NCBI GenBank assembly: GCA_959022495.1
Contig: CAUEYX010000004.1
Span: forward strand, 1 to 64,000
DNA from: an uncultured Lachnospiraceae bacterium
Lineage (GTDB): Bacteria > Bacillota > Clostridia > Lachnospirales > Lachnospiraceae
Direction of reading: 5' to 3'
Length of the DNA: 64,000 bases
The position numbers and the translations under genes are program-made. Shown piece by piece: positions 46,758 through 55,214 of this stretch. Each line of letters starts with the position of its first letter. The first letter of the stretch is position 1. The notes under the pieces are model-generated. The model had not been told where the DNA came from. It did not search any database and saw nothing but the letters and a program-made list of their open reading frames with translations.

Positions 46758-48839
46758 ATGAAGATTTTTAGAAAAGCGGCTGCTTTTCTTCTGACAGCAG
46801 TTATGCTTGTGAGCATGGCACCTCAGGCGGAAGCGGCGGAGGAAGAGCTGAACCAGGCAGTTCCAGTGCCCAACGCAATGATTAAAACAATCAATCTGCC
46901 GATCGTTGTGGACAAGCTGTTGGAGGGCAGAGAGGCAGAAGAGACCGAGGTGTTTACATTCCATGTAGAGCCGGTTAGTGAGCTGGCTCAGTATTACGCG
47001 GAGAATGGTTATCTTACTTATTCGGATACGATTTCCGTGGGAACGTCGGTTGATCCTGCATCCAATATTGCGGAGTATTTATTTCAGTCTGAAATCGCAT
47101 GGTACGAAGAGGAGACCGGGGAGACTCTGACAGAGGAACAGATCGAGGCGATACGCGGGGCGGTCTGGGATGATATGATGGACAATGCGCAGGGCCAGCT
47201 GTCATATTTTTTACCCTATATTGATACGGGAGAATTATGGTCAGCCGGAATGATTGATATTGAGGGCCGCTTAGAAATAAACGATAATGGGGTGCTCTTC
47301 CCGCTGATTGAGGATGGGGATTATACATTCCGAATTACGGAACGGCAGCAGGAAGGCTTGAGTCTGATCGACTCGAAAGCGGTCTGGGATCTGACGATTC
47401 ATGTGGAAAAGGCAGATAAGTGGGATGCGATGTGGCAGGAAACCTACACCTTGACCCGTGTCACTGACGACGAGGGAAGACCGGACGGGACGGAGTATGA
47501 GATTCCGTTTGCGGAAGACGGCACGGCGGTACCGGCTGTCCGCTTTACGAATACATATATGGAAGGAAACGCCGTAATTCAGCCGGCGGATATCACCGTC
47601 TACATGAACGGAGAAGAAGGCTGCGAAAACGTCCTGGCGGACATCCAGACCGGAGCGGTCCAAAGTTCCGTAAGTCTGCCGGAAACAGGATATTATGTAT
47701 CCCTTCCGGATGAGATTGACGCGATGCTGAAAGAAGTCTGGAAGGACTCCGGCAATGTAGAAGAGATTGTCAATGAGGATGGATCGAAAGAATATGTCCT
47801 TGACCTGTCCGGCAATGTAACATTGAAAGATTCTTCAACAGGGCGTTCCTGGACCCTGGAGATGTTCAGCAGCGGATATTCGATGGCATACGGGAAATAT
47901 ATGTACCGTGTGGTGTCTGCCGACGGACAGGAAACGGCAGCTGTGAAGTTTACAGACCGTGCGGGAAATCTCTGTGTGAGTGATCAGTTTTCTATAAAGA
48001 ATGCTTTGTATGAAGATTATAATATGGAGCTTTTCCTGGGGACCGCCGGCGCTGACAATATTACTGCTGAGATCCGCATTGCGGAAGGTGAGACCCTTAC
48101 GATTCCTGTAGAGCTGAATCCGGGAAAACTGAAAGTCCGCTATGTGACAGAAGAGCAGTCGGAGACGGTTTCTGAACTGGTGTCTTCCAAGGAGGAGGCC
48201 CTGCCTGGAGAAGGCGCTTTAAAACAGGCTGTGGGAATGATCTCCCCGGATACGGTATTCTATATTAATGAAAGCCAGATCATCTGCGGGGATGAGGCTG
48301 TGCCGTCACTTTTGTTTGACGACCTGGTGTCATCGGAAGACGGAGCCCGGGATTACGGTGAGCTTCTCAGGGACACGGCTCTGAAAGCGCTGGGGGCGAA
48401 GATGGAGAATCCCCAGTATGATGCGAAATATATTGACCTTGTAGACGCGCATAACGGGAATGCCTGGCTGACGGCGGACAGTCCGGTTACGGTTTATTGG
48501 CCGTATCCGGAAGGGACGGACTCTGATACGGAATTCTACCTGGTACATTTCGAGGGGCTGAACCGGGAAATGGAGGTTGACTCTGTGGCCGGCATGATAG
48601 CCGATGCCCGGACAGAGGCGGTGGAAATCCAGACAGATGAATACGGGATCAGCTTTACCGCGGATCATTTCTCCCCGTATATCTTACTGTGGGATTCGCC
48701 GGAGCCTCCCGCGAAGGATCATGTGGACAGCCCGTCTGTAAAGACGGGGGATGTCTCTTATCCTGCAGCATGGGCAGTACTTGCTGTGATTTCTTCAGCG
48801 GCATGTATCTGCCTGTACAGAAAGAAATACAGAAGATAA
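46758..48839 (+). CDS. Surface protein with FctA/Spy0128-like pilin domain and TGD anchor
   Basis: Probably a cell-wall-anchored adhesin or pilin subunit; no enzymatic motif is visible. ATG 46758 (MKIFRKAAAFLLTAVMLVS) starts a signal peptide of about 26 residues; upstream in-frame codons to 46656 are not signal-like. Residues about 45-275 resemble the Spy0128/FctA fold, with TFRITERQQEGL and VRFTNTY strands that supply the Glu and Asn of isopeptide-bonded pilins. The middle (280-650) is beta-rich and unrecognised. SVKTGD (about 660), a membrane helix and KKYRR form the sorting tail. No sortase or other pilus gene lies beside it. 693 residues. Confidence 0.72.
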   Translation: MKIFRKAAAFLLTAVMLVSMAPQAEAAEEELNQAVPVPNAMIKTINLPIVVDKLLEGREAEETEVFTFHVEPVSELAQYYAENGYLTYSDTISVGTSVDPASNIAEYLFQSEIAWYEEETGETLTEEQIEAIRGAVWDDMMDNAQGQLSYFLPYIDTGELWSAGMIDIEGRLEINDNGVLFPLIEDGDYTFRITERQQEGLSLIDSKAVWDLTIHVEKADKWDAMWQETYTLTRVTDDEGRPDGTEYEIPFAEDGTAVPAVRFTNTYMEGNAVIQPADITVYMNGEEGCENVLADIQTGAVQSSVSLPETGYYVSLPDEIDAMLKEVWKDSGNVEEIVNEDGSKEYVLDLSGNVTLKDSSTGRSWTLEMFSSGYSMAYGKYMYRVVSADGQETAAVKFTDRAGNLCVSDQFSIKNALYEDYNMELFLGTAGADNITAEIRIAEGETLTIPVELNPGKLKVRYVTEEQSETVSELVSSKEEALPGEGALKQAVGMISPDTVFYINESQIICGDEAVPSLLFDDLVSSEDGARDYGELLRDTALKALGAKMENPQYDAKYIDLVDAHNGNAWLTADSPVTVYWPYPEGTDSDTEFYLVHFEGLNREMEVDSVAGMIADARTEAVEIQTDEYGISFTADHFSPYILLWDSPEPPAKDHVDSPSVKTGDVSYPAAWAVLAVISSAACICLYRKKYRR

Positions 48840-48987
48840 ATAGCGATCCCATGGAGTGGGAGAATATAAGATCTGCCGGAGCGGCAGCCGGATACGGCCT
48901 GAACAGGTATATTCCGGCGGCTGTGTCCGGCAGATTGCTCTTTATGCGGTATTGTACGCAAAAAAATACAATTTTTAATAAAAACTA
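48840..48987 (+). other. Spacer between the pilin-like gene and the S10 promoter
   Basis: A long-range stem ATCTGCCGG/CCGGCAGAT (48871-48879 with 48927-48935) is followed by TGCTCTTTATG. This may be a weak terminator for the pilin-like gene. No gene is seen. Confidence 0.4.
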
Positions 48988-49016
48988 CTTGAAATAAATT
49001 CCTGAATCTTTTATAC
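48988..49016 (+). promoter_or_regulatory. Promoter of the S10-spc-alpha operon
   Basis: TTGAAA (48988-48993), 17-bp spacer, TATACT (49011-49016). Confidence 0.8.
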
Positions 49017-49022
49017 TGATAG

Positions 49023-49297
49023 GGCTGTGACATGATAGCGATGAAGCGTGAGGTTGCTGTCCTGCAAATAAATAAGCAGAGACGGGTTTTCCGTGGAGCG
49101 AATGTCAAGTTAGGAAACTGGCGACAAGTCACTGTACGAATCACAACAGTATCTCGTTTTTGCGCGCGGAAAAGCACTGCGGCAGGAGTTGAAAAAACGA
49201 GAGCGCCGTGTTTGTTTCTCACGACACACACGGGAGAGTGTACAGTCACCGCTTGTCGTACTGAAGTTAAAAGTACGAAAAGGAGGCGACTTTTTTT
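49023..49297 (+). promoter_or_regulatory. Structured leader RNA upstream of rpsJ
   Basis: An approximately 275-base untranslated leader. CGACAAG (49122-49128) plus ACTGTAC (49131-49137) pair with GTACAGT (49240-49246) plus CTTGTCG (49252-49258). Inside this, TCTCGTTTTT (49152-49161) pairs with AAAAACGAGA (49193-49202). CGTACT/AGTACG (49257-49262 with 49272-49277) partly competes with the closing helix and lies next to the ribosome-binding site GGAGG. This layout suits autoregulation by a ribosomal protein, but the ligand is not known. Confidence 0.6.
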
Positions 49298-49615
49298 ATG
49301 GCAAGTCAAGTAATGAGAATCACACTGAAAGCGTATGATCATCAGCTGGTTGATGCATCCGCGAAGAAAATCATCGAAACTGTAAAGAAGAACGGTTCAC
49401 AGGTGAGCGGACCGGTGCCGCTGCCGACAAAGAAAGAGGTAGTGACCATTCTTAGAGCGGTACACAAGTACAAAGACTCCAGAGAGCAGTTCGAGCAGAG
49501 AACTCATAAAAGACTGATCGATATCATCACGCCGACACAGAAGACTGTGGACGCGCTTTCCAGACTGGAAATGCCGGCTGGTGTTTACATCGATATTAAA
49601 ATGAAGTCCAAATAA
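49298..49615 (+). CDS. rpsJ: Ribosomal protein S10
   Basis: 30S head protein, also the NusE transcription antitermination factor. 105 residues with MRITLKAYDHQLVD and the ribosome-contacting loop near residue 50. ATG 49298 lies after GGAGGCGAC with a T-rich spacer. First gene of the superoperon, behind a long structured leader. Confidence 0.98.
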   Translation: MASQVMRITLKAYDHQLVDASAKKIIETVKKNGSQVSGPVPLPTKKEVVTILRAVHKYKDSREQFEQRTHKRLIDIITPTQKTVDALSRLEMPAGVYIDIKMKSK

Positions 49616-49701
49616 GACGGACAGCTGCAAAAAAACAGACAATCCTAACATTTAGGATGAGCGCGGAAGCGCTCCGCTGTAAATCACAGGAGGTAATTAT
49701 A

Positions 49702-50385
49702 ATGAAGAAAGCTATCTTAGCTACTAAGGTTGGTATGACTCAGATCTTCAACAGCGAAGACGGAAGCCTGATCCCGGTTACAGTCCTTCAGGCTGGTCCA
49801 TGTGTAGTAACACAGGTAAAGACAGTTGAGAACGACGGATACAAAGCGGTTCAGGTTGGATTCGTTGACAAGAAAGAGAAGATCGTCACAAAAGACGGCA
49901 GCGGCAAAAAAGCAATTGCGCACAGAAATGGTGTGACAAAAGCTGAGAAAGGCCATTTTGACAAAGCCGGCGTATCCGGAAAGAGATACGTAAAAGAGTT
50001 CAGATTTGACAATGCAGAGGAATATGCTCTGGCACAGGAGATTAAGGCTGATATCTTTGAGGCGGGCGACCACATCGACGCTACAGCAGTCTCCAAAGGT
50101 AAAGGTTTCCAGGGCGCGATCAAGCGTCACGGACAGAGCAGAGGACCTATGACACACGGTTCCAAGTTCCATCGTCACGCCGGTTCCAACGGCGCCGCAT
50201 CTGATCCGAGCAAGGTATTCAAAGGCAAGAAGATGCCTGGACAGATGGGTAACAAGAAGATCACAGTTCAGAATCTTGAAGTGGTAAGAGTTGACGCGGA
50301 GAACAACCTGCTTCTTATCAAAGGTTCTGTTCCGGGGCCGAAGAAATGCCTCGTAACGATCAAAGAATCCGTTAAGGGCTGCTAA
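49702..50385 (+). CDS. rplC: Ribosomal protein L3
   Basis: 50S protein that helps form the peptidyl transferase centre by its long loop. The start is ATG 49702 (MKKAILATKVGMTQIF) after AGGAGG; the frame continues upstream to 49657 but without similarity. 227 residues with GPMTHGSKFHR-type loop sequence and the MPGQMGNKKIT motif. Confidence 0.98.
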   Translation: MKKAILATKVGMTQIFNSEDGSLIPVTVLQAGPCVVTQVKTVENDGYKAVQVGFVDKKEKIVTKDGSGKKAIAHRNGVTKAEKGHFDKAGVSGKRYVKEFRFDNAEEYALAQEIKADIFEAGDHIDATAVSKGKGFQGAIKRHGQSRGPMTHGSKFHRHAGSNGAASDPSKVFKGKKMPGQMGNKKITVQNLEVVRVDAENNLLLIKGSVPGPKKCLVTIKESVKGC

Positions 50386-50415
50386 GGGTGACAATAAGAA
50401 AGGAGGAACACACAG

Positions 50416-51036
50416 ATGGCAAAAGTATCTGTTTACAATATCGAAGGTAAAGAAGTTGATACCATCGAACTGAATGATGCTGTATTCGGTGTTGAGGTAA
50501 ATGAGCACCTGGTACACATGGCAGTTGTAAATCAGCTTGCAAACAATCGTCAGGGAACACAGAAAGCCAAGACACGTTCTGAGGTTTCCGGCGGCGGAAG
50601 AAAACCGTGGAGACAGAAAGGAACAGGCCACGCGAGACAGGGTTCAACAAGAGCTCCGCAGTGGACAGGCGGCGGCGTCGTATTCGCTCCGGTTCCGAGA
50701 GATTACTCCTTCAAGATGAACAAGAAAGAGAAGAGAGCGGCTCTGAAGTCCGCGCTTACTTCCAGAGTAGAAGACAATAAATTCATCGTAGTTGATGAAC
50801 TGAAATTCGACGAGATCAAGACAAAGAACTTCCAGAACGTTCTGAACAACCTGAACGTTAACAAAGCGCTTGTCGTACTGGAAGACGGCAACACAAACGC
50901 CGAGATCTCCGCTAAGAATATCCCGGATGTCAAGACAGCACGCACAAATACAATCAACGTATATGACGTCCTGAAATACAACACAGTGATCGCAACGAAA
51001 GCTGCTGTTGCTGCAATCGAGGAGGTGTACGCATAA
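50416..51036 (+). CDS. rplD: Ribosomal protein L4
   Basis: 50S exit-tunnel protein; in some bacteria it represses its own operon. 206 residues; the tunnel loop with RPWRQKGTGHARQGS-like sequence (KPWRQKGTGHARQGSTRAPQ) is intact. ATG 50416 follows AAAGGAGG. Its stop overlaps the rplW start by one base. Confidence 0.98.
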   Translation: MAKVSVYNIEGKEVDTIELNDAVFGVEVNEHLVHMAVVNQLANNRQGTQKAKTRSEVSGGGRKPWRQKGTGHARQGSTRAPQWTGGGVVFAPVPRDYSFKMNKKEKRAALKSALTSRVEDNKFIVVDELKFDEIKTKNFQNVLNNLNVNKALVVLEDGNTNAEISAKNIPDVKTARTNTINVYDVLKYNTVIATKAAVAAIEEVYA

Positions 51037-51335
51037 TGGCAAACATTCAGTATTATGATGTAATCCTTAAACCGGTTATCACAGAGAAGAGCATGGATCT
51101 GATGGCTGACAAGAAATACACATTCCTTGTACACACAGAGGCTACAAAGAATCAGATCAAAGAGGCTGTTGAGAAGATGTTCGAGGGAACAAAGGTAAAG
51201 AGTGTCAACACAATGAATCTTGAGGGAAAGAACAAGAGACGCGGCATGACTTACGGAAAGACAGCAAAGACAAAGAAAGCGATCGTACAGCTTACAGAGG
51301 ACAGCAAGGATATTGAGATCTTCGAGGGTCTGTAG
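51036..51335 (+). CDS. rplW: Ribosomal protein L23
   Basis: 50S exit-site protein that docks trigger factor and SRP. 99 residues with VILKPVITEKSM and an rRNA-binding loop (KNKRRGMTYGK). Starts on the last base of the rplD stop (TAATG). The stop codon is the first part of a GA-mismatch hairpin element. Confidence 0.98.
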   Translation: MANIQYYDVILKPVITEKSMDLMADKKYTFLVHTEATKNQIKEAVEKMFEGTKVKSVNTMNLEGKNKRRGMTYGKTAKTKKAIVQLTEDSKDIEIFEGL

Positions 51336-51429
51336 ACTTAACGAGAGCAAGTCGAAGACGCAGGTCGAGTTTTAGTCGGGACCCGTTCGCGGAGCTTGGC
51401 GCGGTATTTTCAAGCCTAGCGCAGCGAAC
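51335..51429 (+). repeat. rplW-rplB spacer: two GA-mismatch hairpin elements
   Basis: Element 51335-51377: GACT/AGTC, then T opposite TT, AAC/GTT and opposed GA/GA around an inner GTC-GAA-GAC hairpin. Element 51385-51429: outer GTTCGC/GCGAAC, then GCT/AGC, T.T, GGC/GCC and a degenerate GC/AA where GA/GA is usual. The spacer is 183 bases long and has no gene. Confidence 0.75.
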
Positions 51430-51518
51430 TGTAAATCCTTTGATGAGACTCAACCAATCATATATACGGTGCAAATCCGTGAAACGAATAATTAGAGCAA
51501 ACGAAAGGAGAGACAGTA

Positions 51519-52361
51519 ATGGGAATCAAAACTTATAACCCATATACACCTTCCAGAAGACAGATGACAGGGTCCGATTTCTCTGAGATCACAAAGACAA
51601 CTCCTGAGAAATCCCTCCTGGATTCCAAGAAGAGAAAAGCAGGCCGCAACGCGCAGGGTAAGATCACTGTCAGACACCGCGGCGGCGGAGCTAAGAAAAA
51701 ATATAGAATCGTAGACTTCAAGAGAAAGAAAGACGGAATTCCGGCTAAGGTTATCGGTATCGAGTACGATCCGAACAGAAGCGCGAACATCGCACTGATC
51801 TGCTACGCGGACGGCGAGAAGGCTTACATCCTTGCTCCGGAAGGACTGAAGGATGGCATGACAGTCATGAACGGCGCGGACGCAGAGGTAAGAGTAGGAA
51901 ACTGCCTGCCGCTCTCTGAGATCCCGGTTGGTACACAGGTACACAACATTGAGCTTTACCCGGGCAAGGGCGGACAGCTTGTTCGTTCCGCCGGCAACAG
52001 CGCGCAGCTCATGGCGAAAGAAGGAAAATACGCAACCTTAAGACTTCCGTCTGGTGAGATGAGAATGGTTCCGATCATCTGCCGCGCATCTGTAGGTGTG
52101 GTAGGAAACGGAGAGCACAACCTGATCAACATCGGTAAAGCGGGACGTAAGCGTCACATGGGTATCCGCCCGACCGTACGCGGTTCTGTTATGAACCCGA
52201 ACGACCATCCGCACGGTGGTGGTGAAGGTAAGACTGGTATCGGCCGTCCGGGTCCGTGCACACCGTGGGGCAAACCGGCACTTGGTCTTAAGACCCGCAA
52301 GAAGAAAAAAGCTTCCAATAAGCTGATCGTAAGAAGAAGAGACGGAAAAGCGATTAAATAA
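51519..52361 (+). CDS. rplB: Ribosomal protein L2
   Basis: 50S protein needed for subunit association and peptidyl transfer. 280 residues with the conserved GVVGNGEHNLINIGKAGRKR region and NPNDHPHGGGEG carrying the essential histidine. ATG 51519 follows AAAGGAGAG. Confidence 0.98.
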   Translation: MGIKTYNPYTPSRRQMTGSDFSEITKTTPEKSLLDSKKRKAGRNAQGKITVRHRGGGAKKKYRIVDFKRKKDGIPAKVIGIEYDPNRSANIALICYADGEKAYILAPEGLKDGMTVMNGADAEVRVGNCLPLSEIPVGTQVHNIELYPGKGGQLVRSAGNSAQLMAKEGKYATLRLPSGEMRMVPIICRASVGVVGNGEHNLINIGKAGRKRHMGIRPTVRGSVMNPNDHPHGGGEGKTGIGRPGPCTPWGKPALGLKTRKKKKASNKLIVRRRDGKAIK

Positions 52362-52387
52362 TCAGATTCACAAGGAGGTTAGAACCT

Positions 52388-52669
52388 ATGGCTCGCTCAC
52401 TTAAAAAAGGACCATTTGCAGACGCGCACTTACTGAAAAAAGTTGACGCTATGAATGCATCTGGGGATAAATCAGTTATTAAGACATGGTCACGCCGTTC
52501 TACAATCTTCCCGTCATTCGTCGGCCACACATTCGCCGTACATGACGGAAGAAGACATGTGCCGGTATACGTTACAGAGGACATGGTAGGACACAAACTC
52601 GGTGAGTTCGTTGCGACAAGAACTTACAGAGGCCACGGCAAAGACGAGAAGAAGTCAAAAGTAAGATAA
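52388..52669 (+). CDS. rpsS: Ribosomal protein S19
   Basis: 30S head protein that contacts the A-site tRNA and bridges to the 50S. 93 residues (MARSLKKGPFADAHLLKKV; FVGHTFAVHDGRRHVPVYV). ATG 52388 follows AAGGAGG. Tightly packed after rplB. Confidence 0.98.
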   Translation: MARSLKKGPFADAHLLKKVDAMNASGDKSVIKTWSRRSTIFPSFVGHTFAVHDGRRHVPVYVTEDMVGHKLGEFVATRTYRGHGKDEKKSKVR

Positions 52670-52700
52670 GATTCATATATTTCGAAAGGAGGGTTCATCC

Positions 52701-53087
52701 ATGGCAAAAGGACATAGATCCCAAATCAAGAGAGAGAGAAACGAGCAGAAAGATACAAGGCCTTCAGCAAAGATCTCCTATGCAAGAGTATCTGTTCAGA
52801 AGGCATGCTACGTTCTTGATGCCATCAGAGGTAAGGATGTAACAACAGCACTCGGAATCCTGGCATACAATCCGAGATATGCTTCAACAGTGATAGAGAA
52901 ACTGCTGAAATCAGCGATTGCGAACGCTGAGAACAATAACGGCATGAGCGCGGAGAACCTCTACATCGAGGAATGTTACGCGAACAAAGGACCGACAATG
53001 AAGAGAATCAGACCGAGAGCACAGGGCAGGGCTTACAGGATCGAGAAGAGAATGAGCCACATCACAATCGTGCTGAATGAAAGATAG
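52701..53087 (+). CDS. rplV: Ribosomal protein L22
   Basis: 50S exit-tunnel protein whose beta-hairpin faces the nascent chain and macrolides. 128 residues; ARVSVQKACYVLDAIRGK and the hairpin PRAQGRAYRIEKRMSHITIVL are intact. ATG 52701 follows AAAGGAGG. Confidence 0.98.
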   Translation: MAKGHRSQIKRERNEQKDTRPSAKISYARVSVQKACYVLDAIRGKDVTTALGILAYNPRYASTVIEKLLKSAIANAENNNGMSAENLYIEECYANKGPTMKRIRPRAQGRAYRIEKRMSHITIVLNER

Positions 53088-53096
53088 GAGGGTATT

Positions 53097-53753
53097 ATGG
53101 GACAGAAAGTTAATCCTCATGGCTTGAGAGTCGGCGTTATCAAAGACTGGGATTCTAAATGGTACGCAGAGAAAGATTTCGCTGACAACCTGGTTGAAGA
53201 CCACGAGATCAGAACATTTTTGAAGAAGAGATTATACAGCGCAGGAATCTCCCGCATCGAGATCGAGAGAGCTTCCGACCGCGTTAAGATCGTCGTTTAT
53301 ACAGCAAAGCCGGGCGTTGTTATCGGTAAAGGCGGTTCCGAGATCGAGAAGGTGAAAGGAGAGCTTGCGAAATTCACAGACAAGAAGCTCATCGTTGACA
53401 TCAAAGAGATCAAGAGACCGGACAAGGACGCGCAGCTCGTAGCTGAGAACATTGCCCAGCAGCTTGAGAACCGTATCTCCTTCAGACGTGCCATGAAGTC
53501 CTGCATGTCAAGAACGATGAAGGCGGGCGCTCTCGGAGTGAAGACATCCGTATCCGGACGTCTCGGCGGCGCTGACATGGCTCGTACTGAGTTTTACAGC
53601 GAGGGAACAATCCCGCTGCAGACACTCAGAGCTGACATTGATTATGGATTCGCAGAAGCTGACACAACTTACGGAAAAGTCGGTGTAAAGGTATGGATTT
53701 ACAAAGGCGAGGTTCTTCCGACGAAAGCAGATAAGGAAGGGAGCGATAAATAA
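53097..53753 (+). CDS. rpsC: Ribosomal protein S3
   Basis: 30S mRNA-entry protein with helicase function. 218 residues: N-terminal domain, KH domain with VVIGKGGSEIEKVK, and C-terminal domain (GRLGGADMARTEFYSEG). Starts nine bases after rplV. Its stop shares one base with the rplP start (TAATG). Confidence 0.98.
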   Translation: MGQKVNPHGLRVGVIKDWDSKWYAEKDFADNLVEDHEIRTFLKKRLYSAGISRIEIERASDRVKIVVYTAKPGVVIGKGGSEIEKVKGELAKFTDKKLIVDIKEIKRPDKDAQLVAENIAQQLENRISFRRAMKSCMSRTMKAGALGVKTSVSGRLGGADMARTEFYSEGTIPLQTLRADIDYGFAEADTTYGKVGVKVWIYKGEVLPTKADKEGSDK

Positions 53754-54190
53754 TGTTAATGCCAAAAAGAGTAAAACGTCGTAAACAGTTCCGTGGTACC
53801 ATGAAGGGCAAAGCTCTCAGAGGTAACACGATCGCATATGGTGAGTACGGTATTGTCGCAACAGAGCCGTGCTGGATTCGTTCCAACCAGATCGAGGCAG
53901 CCCGTGTTGCCATGACACGTTACATTAAGCGTGGTGGTAAGGTTTGGATCAAGATCTTCCCGGATAAGCCGATCACAGCTAAGCCGGCTGAGACCCGTAT
54001 GGGTAGCGGTAAAGGTACGGTTGAATACTGGGCAGCAGTAGTAAAACCGGGCCGCGTAATGTTTGAGATTGCAGGAGTACCAGAGGAAATCGCTAGAGAG
54101 GCACTTCGACTTGCAATGCATAAGTTACCTTGCAAATGCAAAATCGTTTCTCGCGCAGACTTAGAAGGCGGTGATAACAGTGAAAACTAA
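53753..54190 (+). CDS. rplP: Ribosomal protein L16
   Basis: 50S protein near the tRNA A site. 145 residues, MLMPKRVKRRKQFRG start and the conserved GKGTVEYWAAVVKPGRVMFE segment. Translationally coupled to rpsC and overlapping rpmC by 11 bases. Confidence 0.98.
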   Translation: MLMPKRVKRRKQFRGTMKGKALRGNTIAYGEYGIVATEPCWIRSNQIEAARVAMTRYIKRGGKVWIKIFPDKPITAKPAETRMGSGKGTVEYWAAVVKPGRVMFEIAGVPEEIAREALRLAMHKLPCKCKIVSRADLEGGDNSEN

Positions 54191-54380
54191 TACATTTGTA
54201 AAAGATTTAAGAGGAAAATCCGTAGAGGAATTAAACCAGGAATTAGTAGCTGCTAAGAAGGAACTCTTCAACTTGAGGTTCCAGAATGCCACAAACCAGT
54301 TGGATAATACAAGCAGGATCAAGGAAGTAAGAAAGAATATCGCTCGTATTCAGACTCTGATTACAGAAGCAGGGAGATAG
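54180..54380 (+). CDS. rpmC: Ribosomal protein L29
   Basis: Small two-helix 50S protein at the tunnel exit. I choose GTG 54180 (MKTNTFVKDLRGKSVEEL, 66 residues) because it matches the family start and has AAGGCGG about seven bases upstream; GTG 54171 would sit closer. Overlaps the end of rplP by 11 bases. Confidence 0.95.
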   Translation: MKTNTFVKDLRGKSVEELNQELVAAKKELFNLRFQNATNQLDNTSRIKEVRKNIARIQTLITEAGR

Positions 54381-54387
54381 GCTGGAA

Positions 54388-54540
54388 GCACTTGGCGATG
54401 CTTGAGCACTTGACGAGGTACTTTCGAGTCTAGTGCGAAAGTAGATGCTCTGAGCGAAGCGAAGAGACATCATCCTTAGACAAGAGCGAAGCTCGAGCTT
54501 AGTGAAAAGAACTACATTAATTTCCTTGTAAAAACATAGA
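54388..54540 (+). repeat. rpmC-rpsQ spacer: GA-mismatch hairpin and nested GA hairpin
   Basis: Element 54406-54436: GCACT/AGTGC, T.T, GAC/GTC and GA/GA, the best-formed copy. Element 54444-54471: GATG/CATC, CTCT/AGAG, GA/GA, GC/GC with GAA loop; it is preceded by GTAG. A half-copy (GCACTTGGCGA) lies at 54388-54398. The 15-base word AAAGAACTACATTAA at about 54503 also occurs in the rpsL-rpsG spacer at about 19600. Confidence 0.78.
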
Positions 54541-54554
54541 AAGGAGAAAGAAAG

Positions 54555-54812
54555 TTGGAAGAGAGAAATCTTAGAAAAACCCGTGTGGGCAAGGTTGTCA
54601 GCGACAAGATGGATAAAACGATCGTTGTTGCGGTTGAGGACCACGTAAAACACCCGCTTTATAAGAAGATCGTAAAGAGAACTTACAAACTGAAAGCTCA
54701 CGACGAGCAGAACGAGTGTAAGATCGGAGATACAGTGAAAGTTATGGAAACAAGGCCGCTGTCCAAGGACAAGAGATGGAGACTTGTGGAAATCATGGAG
54801 AAAGCGAAATAA
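54555..54812 (+). CDS. rpsQ: Ribosomal protein S17
   Basis: 30S assembly protein, OB fold. 85 residues from a TTG start at 54555, after AAGGAGAAAG; MEERNLRKTRVGKVVSDKM is the family N-terminus. Motif DKTIVVAVEDHVKHPLYKK present. Confidence 0.97.
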   Translation: MEERNLRKTRVGKVVSDKMDKTIVVAVEDHVKHPLYKKIVKRTYKLKAHDEQNECKIGDTVKVMETRPLSKDKRWRLVEIMEKAK

Positions 54813-54832
54813 TTTAAAGGAGGTTTACCTGC

Positions 54833-55201
54833 ATGATACAGCAAGAAAGCAGACTGAAAGTAGCAGACAACACAGGCGCGAAAGAGCTGCTGTGCATCCG
54901 TGTACTTGGCGGTTCTACAAGAAGATATGCCAGCATCGGTGACGTCATCGTTGCGACTGTTAAAGATGCAACACCAGGCGGCGTTGTGAAAAAAGGAGAC
55001 GTCGTTAAGGCTGTAGTTGTCCGTTCTGTTAAGGGTGCCCGCCGTAAAGACGGTTCCTATATCAGATTCGATGAAAATGCTGCTGTTATTATAAAAGACG
55101 ATTTGAACCCGCGTGGAACACGTATTTTTGGACCAGTAGCCCGTGAGCTTCGTGAGAAACACTTTATGAAGATCGTTTCTCTGGCTCCGGAAGTACTCTA
55201 G
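54833..55201 (+). CDS. rplN: Ribosomal protein L14
   Basis: 50S subunit-interface protein; also the docking point for ribosome silencing factor. 122 residues, MIQQESRLKVADNTGAKE start and the RRKDGSYIRFDENAAVI loop. ATG 54833 follows AAAGGAGG. Confidence 0.98.
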   Translation: MIQQESRLKVADNTGAKELLCIRVLGGSTRRYASIGDVIVATVKDATPGGVVKKGDVVKAVVVRSVKGARRKDGSYIRFDENAAVIIKDDLNPRGTRIFGPVARELREKHFMKIVSLAPEVL

Positions 55202-55214
55202 GAGGTGCCTGAGA

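Noticed and set aside
49032..49313. 93-codon reading frame in the S10 leader
   Set aside because: It overlaps the rpsJ start, passes through the paired leader segments and has no ribosome-binding site.
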